Assembly (NCBI RefSeq): GCF_025770785.1
Contig: NZ_JANZLA010000003.1
Location: forward strand, 425,361-489,360
DNA: 64,000 nucleotides
DNA from: Cellulomonas sp. SG140
Lineage (GTDB): Bacteria; Actinomycetota; Actinomycetes; Actinomycetales; Cellulomonadaceae
Direction of reading: 5' to 3'
Below are positions 1 through 8,888 of the stretch, one piece after another. Every line of letters begins with the position of its first letter. Within the stretch, counting starts at the first letter, position 1. The notes under the pieces were generated by a model. It saw nothing but the letters and a program-made list of their open reading frames with translations. It searched no databases and was not told where the DNA came from. The translations under genes were made by a program, and so were the position numbers.

Positions 1-1400
<1,400 letters not shown>

Positions 1401-1440
1401 GAGGTGCTCCTTCGCTGGACGGGTCGGCCCCGCGCGGTCA

Positions 1441-1497
1441 GGAGCCGGGCAGGTCCGATTTATCTCGACGTCGAGATACCTTACCCTGCCCGGCTCC
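1441..1497. promoter_or_regulatory. Nested palindrome upstream of acnA
   Basis: A perfect 18-bp palindrome, TATCTCGACGTCGAGATA (1461-1478), lies inside a perfect 13-bp inverted repeat, GGAGCCGGGCAGG (1441-1453) with its complement at 1485-1497. The two axes differ by only half a base. It begins 41 bp upstream of the acnA GTG, where an operator or promoter would be expected. It does not match the C. glutamicum AcnR consensus as I know it, so I name no regulator. The outer arms could also form a hairpin terminating the small gene at 1509-1685, which is read towards acnA. Confidence 0.6.
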
Positions 1498-1508
1498 CGA
1501 CCGGCACC

Positions 1509-1685
1509 TCAGCCGGCAGGTGTGTCCCGGTGCTCGACCGCCTCGGCGGCCTTGCGCTCGGCCTCGACCAGACGCTCGTAGGTACGGGGGTCGTAGTCCG
1601 GCGTGCCCTGCTTGAACAGCTCCTCCGTCACCGCCCGCTTGGCCTCGGCCAGGCGCTGGGTGGCGACCTCCCTCTCCTCGCTCAC
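1509..1685 (-). CDS. Small charged protein, 58 aa, unknown function
   Basis: A 58-residue open frame starting MSEEREVATQ and ending EHRDTPAG. The start is GTG at 1685, preceded by GAGGAGGGAG about 7 nt away, a strong ribosome binding site. Composition is mostly Glu, Ala, Arg and Lys, consistent with one or two amphipathic helices; there is no signal peptide or membrane segment. It lies just upstream of acnA on the same strand and is separated from it by the nested palindrome. I do not recognise the family. Codon use (third positions nearly all G or C) and the ribosome binding site support a real gene. Confidence 0.62.
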   Translation of the reverse strand: MSEEREVATQRLAEAKRAVTEELFKQGTPDYDPRTYERLVEAERKAAEAVEHRDTPAG

Positions 1686-1707
1686 TGCCGTGCTCCCTCC
1701 TCGGCGA

Positions 1708-1723
1708 GGTGACCGCTGTCACA
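1708..1723. promoter_or_regulatory. CRP/GlxR-like 16-bp site
   Basis: GGTGA-N6-TCACA matches the CRP-family consensus TGTGA-N6-TCACA at nine of ten fixed bases. It lies 23 bp upstream of the 58-aa gene start, between a -10-like TAGGGT (minus strand, near 1733) and the ribosome binding site. In actinobacteria the usual CRP homologue at such sites is GlxR/Crp. One short site in GC-rich DNA is weak evidence. Confidence 0.35.
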
Positions 1724-1869
1724 ACCACCCTAGGCGCGCACCGGGCTGCCCGCACCGGCCCCGGACCAGGTCACCCAGGCCGCGTCCGGGCGTCGCCCGA
1801 CCGGCGCAGCAGCGTGCCGACCCCCCAGGCGAGGCCGCCCGCCAGCACGTCAGGCCGGCGGCGGACGGG

Positions 1870-3093
1870 TCAGCGCTCGAGGACCGCGACCGCCTCGAGA
1901 TGGTGGGTGTGCGGGAACAGGTCGAAGCCCTGCAGCCCCGTGAGCCGGTAGCCGGCGTCGCCGAGCAACCCGATGTCGCGGGCGAGCGCGGCGGGGTCGC
2001 ACGCCACGTAGACGACGCGGTCCGGGCGCAGCGCCGCAACGGCGCCGACGACCACCCGTCCGGCACCGGTCCGTGGCGGGTCGAGCACGACGACGTCGGC
2101 GTGCACCACGTCGTCCGCACCGTTCAGCACCTGTGCCACGTCCCCGTGGTGCAGGGCGACGTTGTCTCGGTCGTGCAGCGTCCGACGGGCATCGCGCACG
2201 GCGCGCTCGTCACCCTCGACGCTCACCACGGACCCGGTCGGCCCGACCGCCCCGGCCAGCGGCACGGTGAACAGGCCGGCGCCGGAGTACAGGTCCGCCA
2301 CCGTGGCCCCCACGACGTCGCCGACGCCGGTCACGACCGCGTCGACCAGCACGGCCGGAGCCTCTCGGTGCACCTGCCAGAAGCCGGCCGCGGACACGCG
2401 GTAGAGGTGGTCGCCGACTCGCTCGTGGACGGAGGAACGCGCGTTGGGACGGGTGTCCGGGCGGCCGCGGCGCAGGTCGAACGGGACACCGTCGAGCAGC
2501 ACCAGCGGCTCGTCACCACCGGCGGGGGCGACCGCCTCGATCCGCGCGCCGGCGGGCCAGCGCCGCTCGAACAGGCCGAGCCCGGCGATCGCCTCGGTGG
2601 CGAGCGGCATGGAGTCGAGCGCCTGGACGTCGTGCGACCGGAAGCGGCGCATACCGGCGCGGCCCGAGCCGTCGGCCACGAGGTCGATGCGGGTGCGGTA
2701 GCCCAGCCCGTCACGGTCCTCGTCCCCCGGTGCGGCCAGCACGGGCACATCCAGCTCGACGTGAGCCAGTCGGCGCAGCTGCTCGTCGAGCACGGCTGCC
2801 TTCCACGCGCGCTGCGCGTGCAGCGCCACGTGAGCGAGCTCGCCGCCGCCCACTCCGCCGGGGCCCGCCGCCGGCCAGACGGACGGCACCCGGTCCGGGG
2901 AGGCCTCCAGCACCTCGACGGCGTCGGCGCGCCAGAACCGGCGCCCCTCGCCCGACTCGGTCAGCCGGGCGCGCACCCGCTCGCCGGGCAGGCTGTGCCG
3001 CACGAACACCACGCGGCCGTGCAGACGGGCGACGCAGTGTCCCCCGTGCGCGACCGGACCCACCTCGAGCTCGACCAACGACTCACCAGGCAC
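1870..3093 (-). CDS. TrmA/RumA-family RNA m5U methyltransferase
   Basis: A SAM-dependent RNA uracil C5 methyltransferase of 407 aa, acting on tRNA or 23S rRNA in the cytoplasm. Residues 1-60 form a TRAM RNA-binding domain. The Rossmann domain carries DLYSGAGLFT (267-276) and VVLDPPRTG (about 335-343). The catalytic Cys is C365 in YVACDP and the base is E400 near the C-terminus. The cysteines that bind a [4Fe-4S] cluster in E. coli RumA are absent: the matching stretch (about 73-89) keeps the Gly-rich frame and the His but reads Ala, Val and Gly instead. The GTG start overlaps the end of the transporter gene by 11 bp, so the pair is one transcript. The order matches Rv2689c-Rv2690c of M. tuberculosis. 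Substrate cannot be assigned. Confidence 0.9.
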   Translation of the reverse strand: MPGESLVELEVGPVAHGGHCVARLHGRVVFVRHSLPGERVRARLTESGEGRRFWRADAVEVLEASPDRVPSVWPAAGPGGVGGGELAHVALHAQRAWKAAVLDEQLRRLAHVELDVPVLAAPGDEDRDGLGYRTRIDLVADGSGRAGMRRFRSHDVQALDSMPLATEAIAGLGLFERRWPAGARIEAVAPAGGDEPLVLLDGVPFDLRRGRPDTRPNARSSVHERVGDHLYRVSAAGFWQVHREAPAVLVDAVVTGVGDVVGATVADLYSGAGLFTVPLAGAVGPTGSVVSVEGDERAVRDARRTLHDRDNVALHHGDVAQVLNGADDVVHADVVVLDPPRTGAGRVVVGAVAALRPDRVVYVACDPAALARDIGLLGDAGYRLTGLQGFDLFPHTHHLEAVAVLER

Positions 3094-5083
3094 GTGGCAC
3101 GGTCCCCGGGGTGCGCTCCTCGAGACCGGTCTGGCCCTCGCTGGACGCCAGCTGCCAGGGCACCGACGCGACCACGACTCCCGGCGTGAACAGCAGGCGT
3201 CCCTTGAGCCGCAGGGCGCTCTGGTTGTGCAGCAGCGCCTCCCACCAGTGCCCGACCACGTACTCGGGGATGTACACCACGACCAGGTCGCGCGGGCTCT
3301 CGCGGTGGATCGACCGGACGTAGGCGACCACCGGCCGGGTGATCTCGCGGAACGGCGAGTCCAGCACCTTCAGCGGGACGGGCACCTCGAGCCGTTCCCA
3401 CGCGGCCTGCAGCGCCGCCACCTCGTCCGGCTCCACGCCGACGGTGACCGCCTCGAGCACCTGCGGCCGGGACGCCCGGGCGTAGGACAGTGCACGCATG
3501 GTCGGCCGGTGCAGGTGGGAGACGAGCACGATGGCGTGCACGCGGCTCGGCAGCGCCTTCGCGGCGCCGACGTCCTGCAGCGCCAGCTCGCGGCGCACCC
3601 GCGTGTAGTGCTTGTGGATCGCCTGCATGAGCAGGAACACCGCCGCCATCGCGAGGATGGCGATGTACGCGCCGCGCACGAACTTGGTGATGAGGACCAC
3701 CAGGAGCACGGCCGAGGTCATGAGGAAGCCGAACGTGTTGATCACCCGTGACCGCTTCATCGCCGACCGCCGAGCCGCGTCCTGCTCGGTGCGCAGCTCG
3801 CGGGTCCAGTGCCGCGTCATGCCGAGCTGGCTCAGCGTGAAGGAGACGAACACGCCCACGATGTACAGCTGGATCAGCCGGGTGACCTGCGCGTCGAACG
3901 CCCAGATGAGGACGACGGCGCCGGCCGCGAGGGTGACGATGCCGTTGGAGAACGCCAACCGGTCGCCGCGCGTGTGCAGCTGCCGGGGCAGGTAGCCGTC
4001 GCGGGCGAGGATCGAGCCCAGCACCGGGAACCCGTTGAACGCGGTGTTCGCGGCCAGCGTCAGGATCAGGCCGGTCACCACTGCCGTGATGGCGAACATC
4101 CAGCCGGCGCCGTGGAACACCGACGCGGCGAGCTGGCTGATCACCGGGTGCTGCACGTAGGAGTCCCCGACCGGGACCCCGTGGCGCAGCAGCTGCTCGG
4201 CGGGCCGGTCGGCGAACGTGATCCCGGTGGCGCGCGACAGCAGCAGGATCGACATGATCATGGTGATCGAGATGCCGCCGAGCATCGCCAGGGTGGTGGC
4301 GGCGTTCTTCGACTTCGGCTTGCGGAACGCCGGGACGCCGTTCGAGATCGCCTCGACGCCGGTCAGCGCCGCCGACCCGGACGCGAAGGCGCGCAGCACC
4401 AGGAAGGCGCCCCCGAGGCCCGTGACCCCGGTCTGGTAGCCCGCCTCGGGCGTGAGCGTGAAGCCGGCACTCTCGGCCAGCGGGAGGTGGCCGGTCACGT
4501 AGCGGATCGCGCCGACGACCGCCAGCAGGCCGATCACTCCCATGAAGCAGTACACCGGGATGGCGAACGCGGTCCCGGACTCCTTGACCCCACGCAGGTT
4601 GATCAGCATGAGCACGACGACCAGGCCGACGGCGAAGTCGCGCTCGTGACCTTGCAGCGCGGGGATCGCCGTCGCCGCGTACTGGGCGCCCGACGAGATG
4701 GACACCGCCACCGTCAGCACGTAGTCGACCAGCAGCGCGCTGGCGACGGTGACGCCCGCGTTCGGTCCGAGGTTCACGGTCGCGACCTCGTAGTCGCCGC
4801 CCCCGGACGGGTACGCGTGCACGTTCTGCCGGTAGGAGGCGACCACGGTCACCATGACGACGACCACGGCGACACCGATCCACGGCGAGATCGCCAGCGC
4901 GGCCACCCCGGCGATGGACAGCGTCAGCAGGATCTCGTCGGGGGCGTACGCCACCGACGAGAGCGCGTCGGACGCGAACACCGGCAGGGCGATGCGTTTC
5001 GGGAGCAGCGTGTGACCGAGGCGGTCGCTGCGCATGGGGCGGCCCAGCAGGAGCCGCTTGGCCGCATCGGCGATCTCGGACAC
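3083..5083 (-). CDS. APC-superfamily transporter, KimA-like potassium importer
   Basis: An integral membrane protein of 666 aa with about 12 hydrophobic segments in residues 25-465 and a soluble C-terminal region (about 480-640). Such proteins are often labelled amino acid permeases, but this layout is that of KimA (B. subtilis YdaO), a proton-coupled high-affinity potassium importer whose cytosolic domain is USP-like. Visible hallmarks include SSVAYAPDEIL near residue 42 and YPSGGGDYEVA near residue 90. It is divergent from ceoB-ceoC, which encode two RCK-type subunits linked to potassium transport, supporting potassium over amino acids. The start is GTG at 5083. Rv2690c holds the same position in M. 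tuberculosis. Family call is firm; the ion is inferred. Confidence 0.85.
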   Translation of the reverse strand: MSEIADAAKRLLLGRPMRSDRLGHTLLPKRIALPVFASDALSSVAYAPDEILLTLSIAGVAALAISPWIGVAVVVVMVTVVASYRQNVHAYPSGGGDYEVATVNLGPNAGVTVASALLVDYVLTVAVSISSGAQYAATAIPALQGHERDFAVGLVVVLMLINLRGVKESGTAFAIPVYCFMGVIGLLAVVGAIRYVTGHLPLAESAGFTLTPEAGYQTGVTGLGGAFLVLRAFASGSAALTGVEAISNGVPAFRKPKSKNAATTLAMLGGISITMIMSILLLSRATGITFADRPAEQLLRHGVPVGDSYVQHPVISQLAASVFHGAGWMFAITAVVTGLILTLAANTAFNGFPVLGSILARDGYLPRQLHTRGDRLAFSNGIVTLAAGAVVLIWAFDAQVTRLIQLYIVGVFVSFTLSQLGMTRHWTRELRTEQDAARRSAMKRSRVINTFGFLMTSAVLLVVLITKFVRGAYIAILAMAAVFLLMQAIHKHYTRVRRELALQDVGAAKALPSRVHAIVLVSHLHRPTMRALSYARASRPQVLEAVTVGVEPDEVAALQAAWERLEVPVPLKVLDSPFREITRPVVAYVRSIHRESPRDLVVVYIPEYVVGHWWEALLHNQSALRLKGRLLFTPGVVVASVPWQLASSEGQTGLEERTPGTVPRAW

Positions 5084-5224
5084 GAGGCCAGATCGTATGC
5101 CCCGGGTGCACCACGCACAGCCTCACCAGCCGGCGCACGGACGTGCCCCCGGAGGCCGTCGCGACGGTCGACTGCCCGCGGTCCGCAAGGCCGCGGCCGC
5201 ACCGCGCCCCGCGGGACGAGGCTG

Positions 5225-5230
5225 TAGCGT
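5225..5230 (+). promoter_or_regulatory. -10-like TAGCGT ahead of ceoB
   Basis: TAGCGT ends 8 nt before the GTG of ceoB, with no Shine-Dalgarno sequence between, as expected for a leaderless or nearly leaderless mRNA. No clear -35 element is seen. The rest of the 155-bp divergent spacer to the KimA-like gene shows no other obvious motif. Confidence 0.45.
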
Positions 5231-5238
5231 GACCGCCT

Positions 5239-5904
5239 GTGCACTTCGTCATCATGGGCTGCGGCCGCGTCGGCGCGACGCTCGCGCTCTCCCTGGAGGG
5301 CCGTGGTCACTCCGTCGCGGTGATCGACCAGAACCCCGAGGCGTTCCGTCGGCTCGACGCCAGCTTCGAGGGAAAGAAGGTCACGGGCCTCGGGTTCGAC
5401 CGCGACACGCTGACGGGTGCCGGCATCGAGGAGGCGTTCGCCTTCGCCGCCGTCTCGGACGGTGACAACTCGAACATCCTCGCGGCGCGGGTGGTCCGCG
5501 AGACGTTCGGGGTGCAGAACGTCGTCGCCCGCATCTACGACCCGCACCGTGCCGAGATCTACCAGCGCCTGGGCATCCCCACCGTGGCGACCGTGCGCTG
5601 GACGGCCGACCAGGTGCTGCGCCGCATGCTCCCGATGGGGGCGCAGGACCAGTACCGCGACGCCTCCGGGCACATCAGCCTGGCGCAGGTCGACGTCCAC
5701 GCCGGCTGGATCGGCCGGCCGCTGCGCGCGATCGAGGCTGCCACCGGCGCCCGGGTCGCCTACGTCACCCGGTACGGGGACGGCATCCTCCCGGCCGCCG
5801 ACACGGTGCTGCAGGAGAACGACGTGCTGCACGTGCTGCAGCGCGTCGAGGACATGGACGCCGTCGAGCGCGTGCTCGGCACCGCACCGGGGGTGACGGA
5901 GTGA
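5239..5904 (+). CDS. ceoB: TrkA-type potassium uptake regulator CeoB
   Basis: A cytosolic RCK protein of 221 aa. TrkA_N (1-120) opens with the nucleotide-binding GCGRVGATLA motif and an acidic end of strand 2 (VIDQNPEAF). TrkA_C (about 145-215) follows. Such subunits bind NAD(H), ATP or c-di-AMP and gate a Trk/Ktr channel. No Trk/Ktr membrane subunit is present in this window; the only membrane partner nearby is the divergent KimA-like transporter. The GTG start at 5239 has a -10-like TAGCGT just upstream and no ribosome binding site. The stop overlaps the next start by 4 bp. Orthologous in order to Rv2691. Confidence 0.93.
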   Translation: MHFVIMGCGRVGATLALSLEGRGHSVAVIDQNPEAFRRLDASFEGKKVTGLGFDRDTLTGAGIEEAFAFAAVSDGDNSNILAARVVRETFGVQNVVARIYDPHRAEIYQRLGIPTVATVRWTADQVLRRMLPMGAQDQYRDASGHISLAQVDVHAGWIGRPLRAIEAATGARVAYVTRYGDGILPAADTVLQENDVLHVLQRVEDMDAVERVLGTAPGVTE

Positions 5905-6575
5905 GGGTCGTGATCGCGGGCGCGGGGTCCGTCGGCCGGTCGATCGCGCGCGAGCTGCTCGCGCACGAGCACCAGGTGACGCTGATCGACCGGCAGCCGT
6001 CCGCCATGCGGGTCGCCCAGGTGCCGGATGCCGAGTGGTTGCTGGCGGACGCCTGCGAGCTGCCGACCCTGCGCGAGGTCAAGGCCGACGAGTGCGACGT
6101 GATGGTCGCCGCGACCGGTGACGACAAGGCGAACCTGGTCGTCGCGCTGCTGGCGAAGACGGAGTTCGGCGTGCCGCGCACGGTCGCCCGGGTGAACAAC
6201 CCGAAGAACGAGTGGATGTTCGACGAGGCGTGGGGCGTGGACGTCGCCGTCTCGACGCCGCGGATCATGACGGCGATGGTCGAGGAGGCCGTCGCCGTCG
6301 GCGACCTGGTGAAGATCTTCACCTTCCATCAGTCGCGCGCGGACATCCTCGAGCTCACGCTCCCGTCGGACTCGCCGCTGGTCGGCGTGCGTGTCGGCGA
6401 GATCGTGTGGCCGGCAGACACGGTGCTCGCCGCGATCGTGCGCGACACGCGACCGCTGGCACCGAGCGCGGACGACACCCTCGAGGGTCGCGACGAGCTG
6501 CTGTTCGTCACCGGGCGGGATGCTCAGGAGCAACAGCTGGAGGACCTTCTGCTGCACGGACCATCCGCCAGCTGA
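5901..6575 (+). CDS. ceoC: TrkA-type potassium uptake regulator CeoC
   Basis: The second RCK protein, 224 aa, with GAGSVGRSIAREL at the N-terminus and a TrkA_C domain after about residue 140. The GTG start overlaps the ceoB stop (GTGA), so the two are translationally coupled; the products probably form a hetero-oligomeric ring. The last 68 bp overlap the 3' end of the convergent DUF3159 gene, an unusually long coding overlap that leaves no room for a dedicated terminator. Equivalent in order to Rv2692. Confidence 0.93.
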   Translation: MRVVIAGAGSVGRSIARELLAHEHQVTLIDRQPSAMRVAQVPDAEWLLADACELPTLREVKADECDVMVAATGDDKANLVVALLAKTEFGVPRTVARVNNPKNEWMFDEAWGVDVAVSTPRIMTAMVEEAVAVGDLVKIFTFHQSRADILELTLPSDSPLVGVRVGEIVWPADTVLAAIVRDTRPLAPSADDTLEGRDELLFVTGRDAQEQQLEDLLLHGPSAS

Positions 6576-7209
6576 CCCCGAGCACCAGCGCGGTCAGGGG
6601 CAGGCCCATCGCCAGCTTGGCGGTCCCGAGCCACGCGACGTCCGACCGCAGGTAGAGCGGGACCTGGACGGCCAGCCGGACCGCGAACATGCCGACCCAC
6701 GGCCACGTGGCCAGGGCGTACGCACGGCGCCGCGACCGGTCGCCGCGCCAGGCGAGCACCGCGGACCAGGGGCCGCCCGACAGAGGGCCCTCCTTGGCGA
6801 AGAGCCCGACGACCAGACCGACCAGCGGGAAGCCGAGGACGATCGTCAGCGCGGTCCCGACGAGGTAGGCACCGTTGGTCAGCAGCCCGACGAGGAAGTA
6901 GTTGCTCGCAGCACCGGACCGCCAGGCCCACACGACGCCGACGGCCACACCGAGCAGCCCCGAGAACGCCTGCGTCACCGGCGTCCGCTGCACCAGACGC
7001 GCCGCCACGGCAAGCACCGCCCCGGCCACCGCCGCGATCAGCGCCGGCCGCAGCCGCTCCCCCGCCGCGAGGTACACCACGACGAACAGCAGGCCCGGCG
7101 CCACCGACTCCACCACGCCGCGGACGCCGCCGAGCGCCTCCGTCGCGGAGAACTCCTCGCCGGTCAGCGCCCGCAGGCCACGCGCGGACGCGCCATGCTG
7201 CTCACTCAC
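6508..7209 (-). CDS. DUF3159 family membrane protein
   Basis: A 233-aa protein with five to six hydrophobic segments; the motifs AWRSGAASNYFLVGLLTN and LATWPWVGMFAVRL fit the DUF3159 family. Function is unknown. The chosen GTG at 7209 begins MSEQHGASARG and overlaps the stop of the upstream OB-fold gene by 8 bp (GTGAGTGA); longer versions only add low-complexity sequence. It is the last gene of a four-gene operon (dut, DUF3710, OB-fold, DUF3159) and matches Rv2693c in position, next to ceoC. The family name is firm; the conserved neighbourhood suggests a membrane role linked to the others but does not prove it. Confidence 0.85.
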   Translation of the reverse strand: MSEQHGASARGLRALTGEEFSATEALGGVRGVVESVAPGLLFVVVYLAAGERLRPALIAAVAGAVLAVAARLVQRTPVTQAFSGLLGVAVGVVWAWRSGAASNYFLVGLLTNGAYLVGTALTIVLGFPLVGLVVGLFAKEGPLSGGPWSAVLAWRGDRSRRRAYALATWPWVGMFAVRLAVQVPLYLRSDVAWLGTAKLAMGLPLTALVLGVSWRMVRAAEGPPAVAPEHPAR

Positions 7210-7570
7210 CGGGTCGGGGCTGGAGCTCGTACCGGGGGTTGAAGACGGTCCGGCGCCCGTCGACCACGCACACGAGACCCTCGGCACGCAGACGCCGTCC
7301 CGGGGTGATGCCGGCGATCTCGCGTCGGCCCAACCAGACGAGGTCGAGGGTGCCGCTGCCGTCGTACAGCTCCGCCTCGAGGGCGGCCACGTTCTCCCGA
7401 GGGCGCAGGGTGACCGAGCGGAGGACGCCGGACACCCGCGCGCGGGTGCGGTCCCCCACCTTCTCGACAGGCGTGCAGCCGCCCATCCGACGCACCTGGT
7501 CGCGCTCCTCGTCGGCCTCGAGCTCGGCCTGGGAGGCGAGCAGGTGGTGCAGCCGTGACTTCAGGCTCAT
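7202..7570 (-). CDS. OB-fold nucleic acid binding protein
   Basis: A 122-aa protein with a single OB fold: after an N-terminal helix (MSLKSRLHHLLAS) come the strands RARVSGVLRSVTLRP, ALEAELYDGSGTLDLVWLG and RRLRAEGLVCV, the pattern of tRNA-anticodon/RecG-type wedge domains. It therefore probably binds RNA or single-stranded DNA. The ATG at 7570 starts 8 bp after the stop of the DUF3710 gene, and its stop overlaps the DUF3159 start. Longer in-frame versions upstream are compositionally unlike the domain and overlap the neighbour. Confidence 0.85.
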   Translation of the reverse strand: MSLKSRLHHLLASQAELEADEERDQVRRMGGCTPVEKVGDRTRARVSGVLRSVTLRPRENVAALEAELYDGSGTLDLVWLGRREIAGITPGRRLRAEGLVCVVDGRRTVFNPRYELQPRPGE

Positions 7571-7577
7571 CGGGTCC

Positions 7578-8297
7578 TCATCTGATCTCGGTGATCTCGG
7601 GGCCGCGCCGCAGCGGGTCGAAGTCCGGCTCGGCACCGCCCTCCGGACCGGCAGGTGCCGGCCCGCTCTGGTCCGGGAGACGCAGCGGCAGCAGGTCGCG
7701 CGGGGGGCGGGCGTCGGTGCCTCGCACGACGACGATCTGGGCAAACACCTGCTCGAGCGCCGACGCCGCCTCCGGTTCGACGGCGGCCCTGCCGGTCAGC
7801 ACGCCGCGCAGGAACCAGCGGGGGCCGTCGGCGCCGATGAACCGCGCGGGGCGGTGTCCGGTGCGGCCCTCCGGTGTCCGCACGGGCATGCGGGCCAGCA
7901 GCTCGCGGCCGAACGGGCCGGGCAGGTCGTCGACGGTGCCGCCCTGCTGCGTGATCGACGCGGCGATCTCGGTGCGGATCTCGTCCCAGATGCCCTCGGT
8001 CCGCGGTGCGGCGAAGGCCTGGACCTGCATGATCGAGCCGTCGAGGGCGACCGACACGCCGGACACGGTGCGGCTGGCCTCGTCGATCTCCATCCGCAGC
8101 TCCATGCCCTCGATGCCCGGCAGCTGCACGGCACCGAGGTCGACCCGCGGCACGTCGCCGGGGGCGTCCTCGACGTCCCACGGCCCCGTGGTGGGCGCGG
8201 ACTGCGGGGACGACGTCTCGGGGGTCGTCACGTTCTCGTCCTGCGGGACGGCGTCGTCGGCGGCAGCACTCTTGCTGCCGCGCCGGAACAGTGCCAC
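7578..8297 (-). CDS. DUF3710 family protein
   Basis: A soluble 239-aa protein of an actinobacterial family of unknown function. Residues 1-40 are acidic and probably disordered; a mixed alpha/beta domain follows with the family signatures GPWDVEDAP, MELRMEIDE, PVRTPEGR and FIGADGPRWFLRGVLTG. The C-terminal tail is Pro/Gly/Glu-rich. It lies between dut and the OB-fold gene, all read the same way, the position of Rv2696c. No catalytic motif or membrane segment is seen. Confidence 0.85.
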   Translation of the reverse strand: MALFRRGSKSAAADDAVPQDENVTTPETSSPQSAPTTGPWDVEDAPGDVPRVDLGAVQLPGIEGMELRMEIDEASRTVSGVSVALDGSIMQVQAFAAPRTEGIWDEIRTEIAASITQQGGTVDDLPGPFGRELLARMPVRTPEGRTGHRPARFIGADGPRWFLRGVLTGRAAVEPEAASALEQVFAQIVVVRGTDARPPRDLLPLRLPDQSGPAPAGPEGGAEPDFDPLRRGPEITEIR

Positions 8298-8333
8298 TCC
8301 ATCTCCTCCCCGCCGTGCGCGTGCACGTCGGTC

Positions 8334-8843
8334 TCAGGCTCCAGTGTCGCTCTTCTGCGACGTGGACGTGCGATCGCCCGCTCCGCCGGCCGACTTCCAG
8401 CCCCCGCTCGAGCCGAACCCGCCGTCACCGCGGTGCGAGCCCGGCAGCCGCTCCGCCTCGACGAACCGTGCCCGCTCGACGCGCTGCACCACGAGCTGGG
8501 CGACGCGGTCCCCGCGGTGCAGCACCAGGTCGTGCTCGGTGTCCGTGTTGAGCAGGGTGACCAAGATCTCGCCGCGGTAGCCGGCGTCGACGGTGCCCGG
8601 GGCGTTCACGATGGTCAGCCCGTGCCGGGACGCCAGACCGGACCGGGGGTGCACGAAGGCGGCGTAGCCATCGGGCAGCGCGATCGCCACCCCGGTCGGC
8701 ACCGTGACCCGACCCTGAGCGGGCACGGTCACGTCGACCCGGGTCACCAGGTCGGCACCGGCGTCGCCGGGGTGCGCGTAGGACGGCACCGGCAGCTCCG
8801 GGTCCAGCCTCAGCAGCAGCACCTCGACGGTCGGCTCGGTCAC
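8334..8843 (-). CDS. dut: dUTP diphosphatase
   Basis: Hydrolyses dUTP to dUMP and pyrophosphate, keeping uracil out of DNA and supplying dTMP synthesis. A 169-aa trimeric dUTPase with all five motifs: DAGADL (27-32), PRSGLA (66-71), GTVDAGYRGE (83-92, catalytic D85), the RGDRVAQLV segment (110-118), and the C-terminal lid RGDGGFGSSGG (138-148). About 20 Ser/Gly/Lys-rich residues follow the lid. The GTG at 8843 is the only start that keeps the usual N-terminus; its ribosome binding site is weak. First gene of the operon down to DUF3159, and divergent from DUF3093. Corresponds to Rv2697c. Confidence 0.96.
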   Translation of the reverse strand: MTEPTVEVLLLRLDPELPVPSYAHPGDAGADLVTRVDVTVPAQGRVTVPTGVAIALPDGYAAFVHPRSGLASRHGLTIVNAPGTVDAGYRGEILVTLLNTDTEHDLVLHRGDRVAQLVVQRVERARFVEAERLPGSHRGDGGFGSSGGWKSAGGAGDRTSTSQKSDTGA

Positions 8844-8888
8844 GGGTGCCGACCCTACAGTCCGCTCGACGGGTGCGATGCTGTCGCC

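Noticed and set aside
1772..1869. Short frame MLAGGLAWGVGTLLRRSG after the methyltransferase gene
   Set aside because: Only 25 codons, no ribosome binding site and no conserved neighbour; too short to support.
3809..5227. 472-aa plus-strand frame opposite the KimA-like gene
   Set aside because: His/Gln/Asp/Arg-rich nonsense composition; the minus strand encodes a normal membrane transporter.
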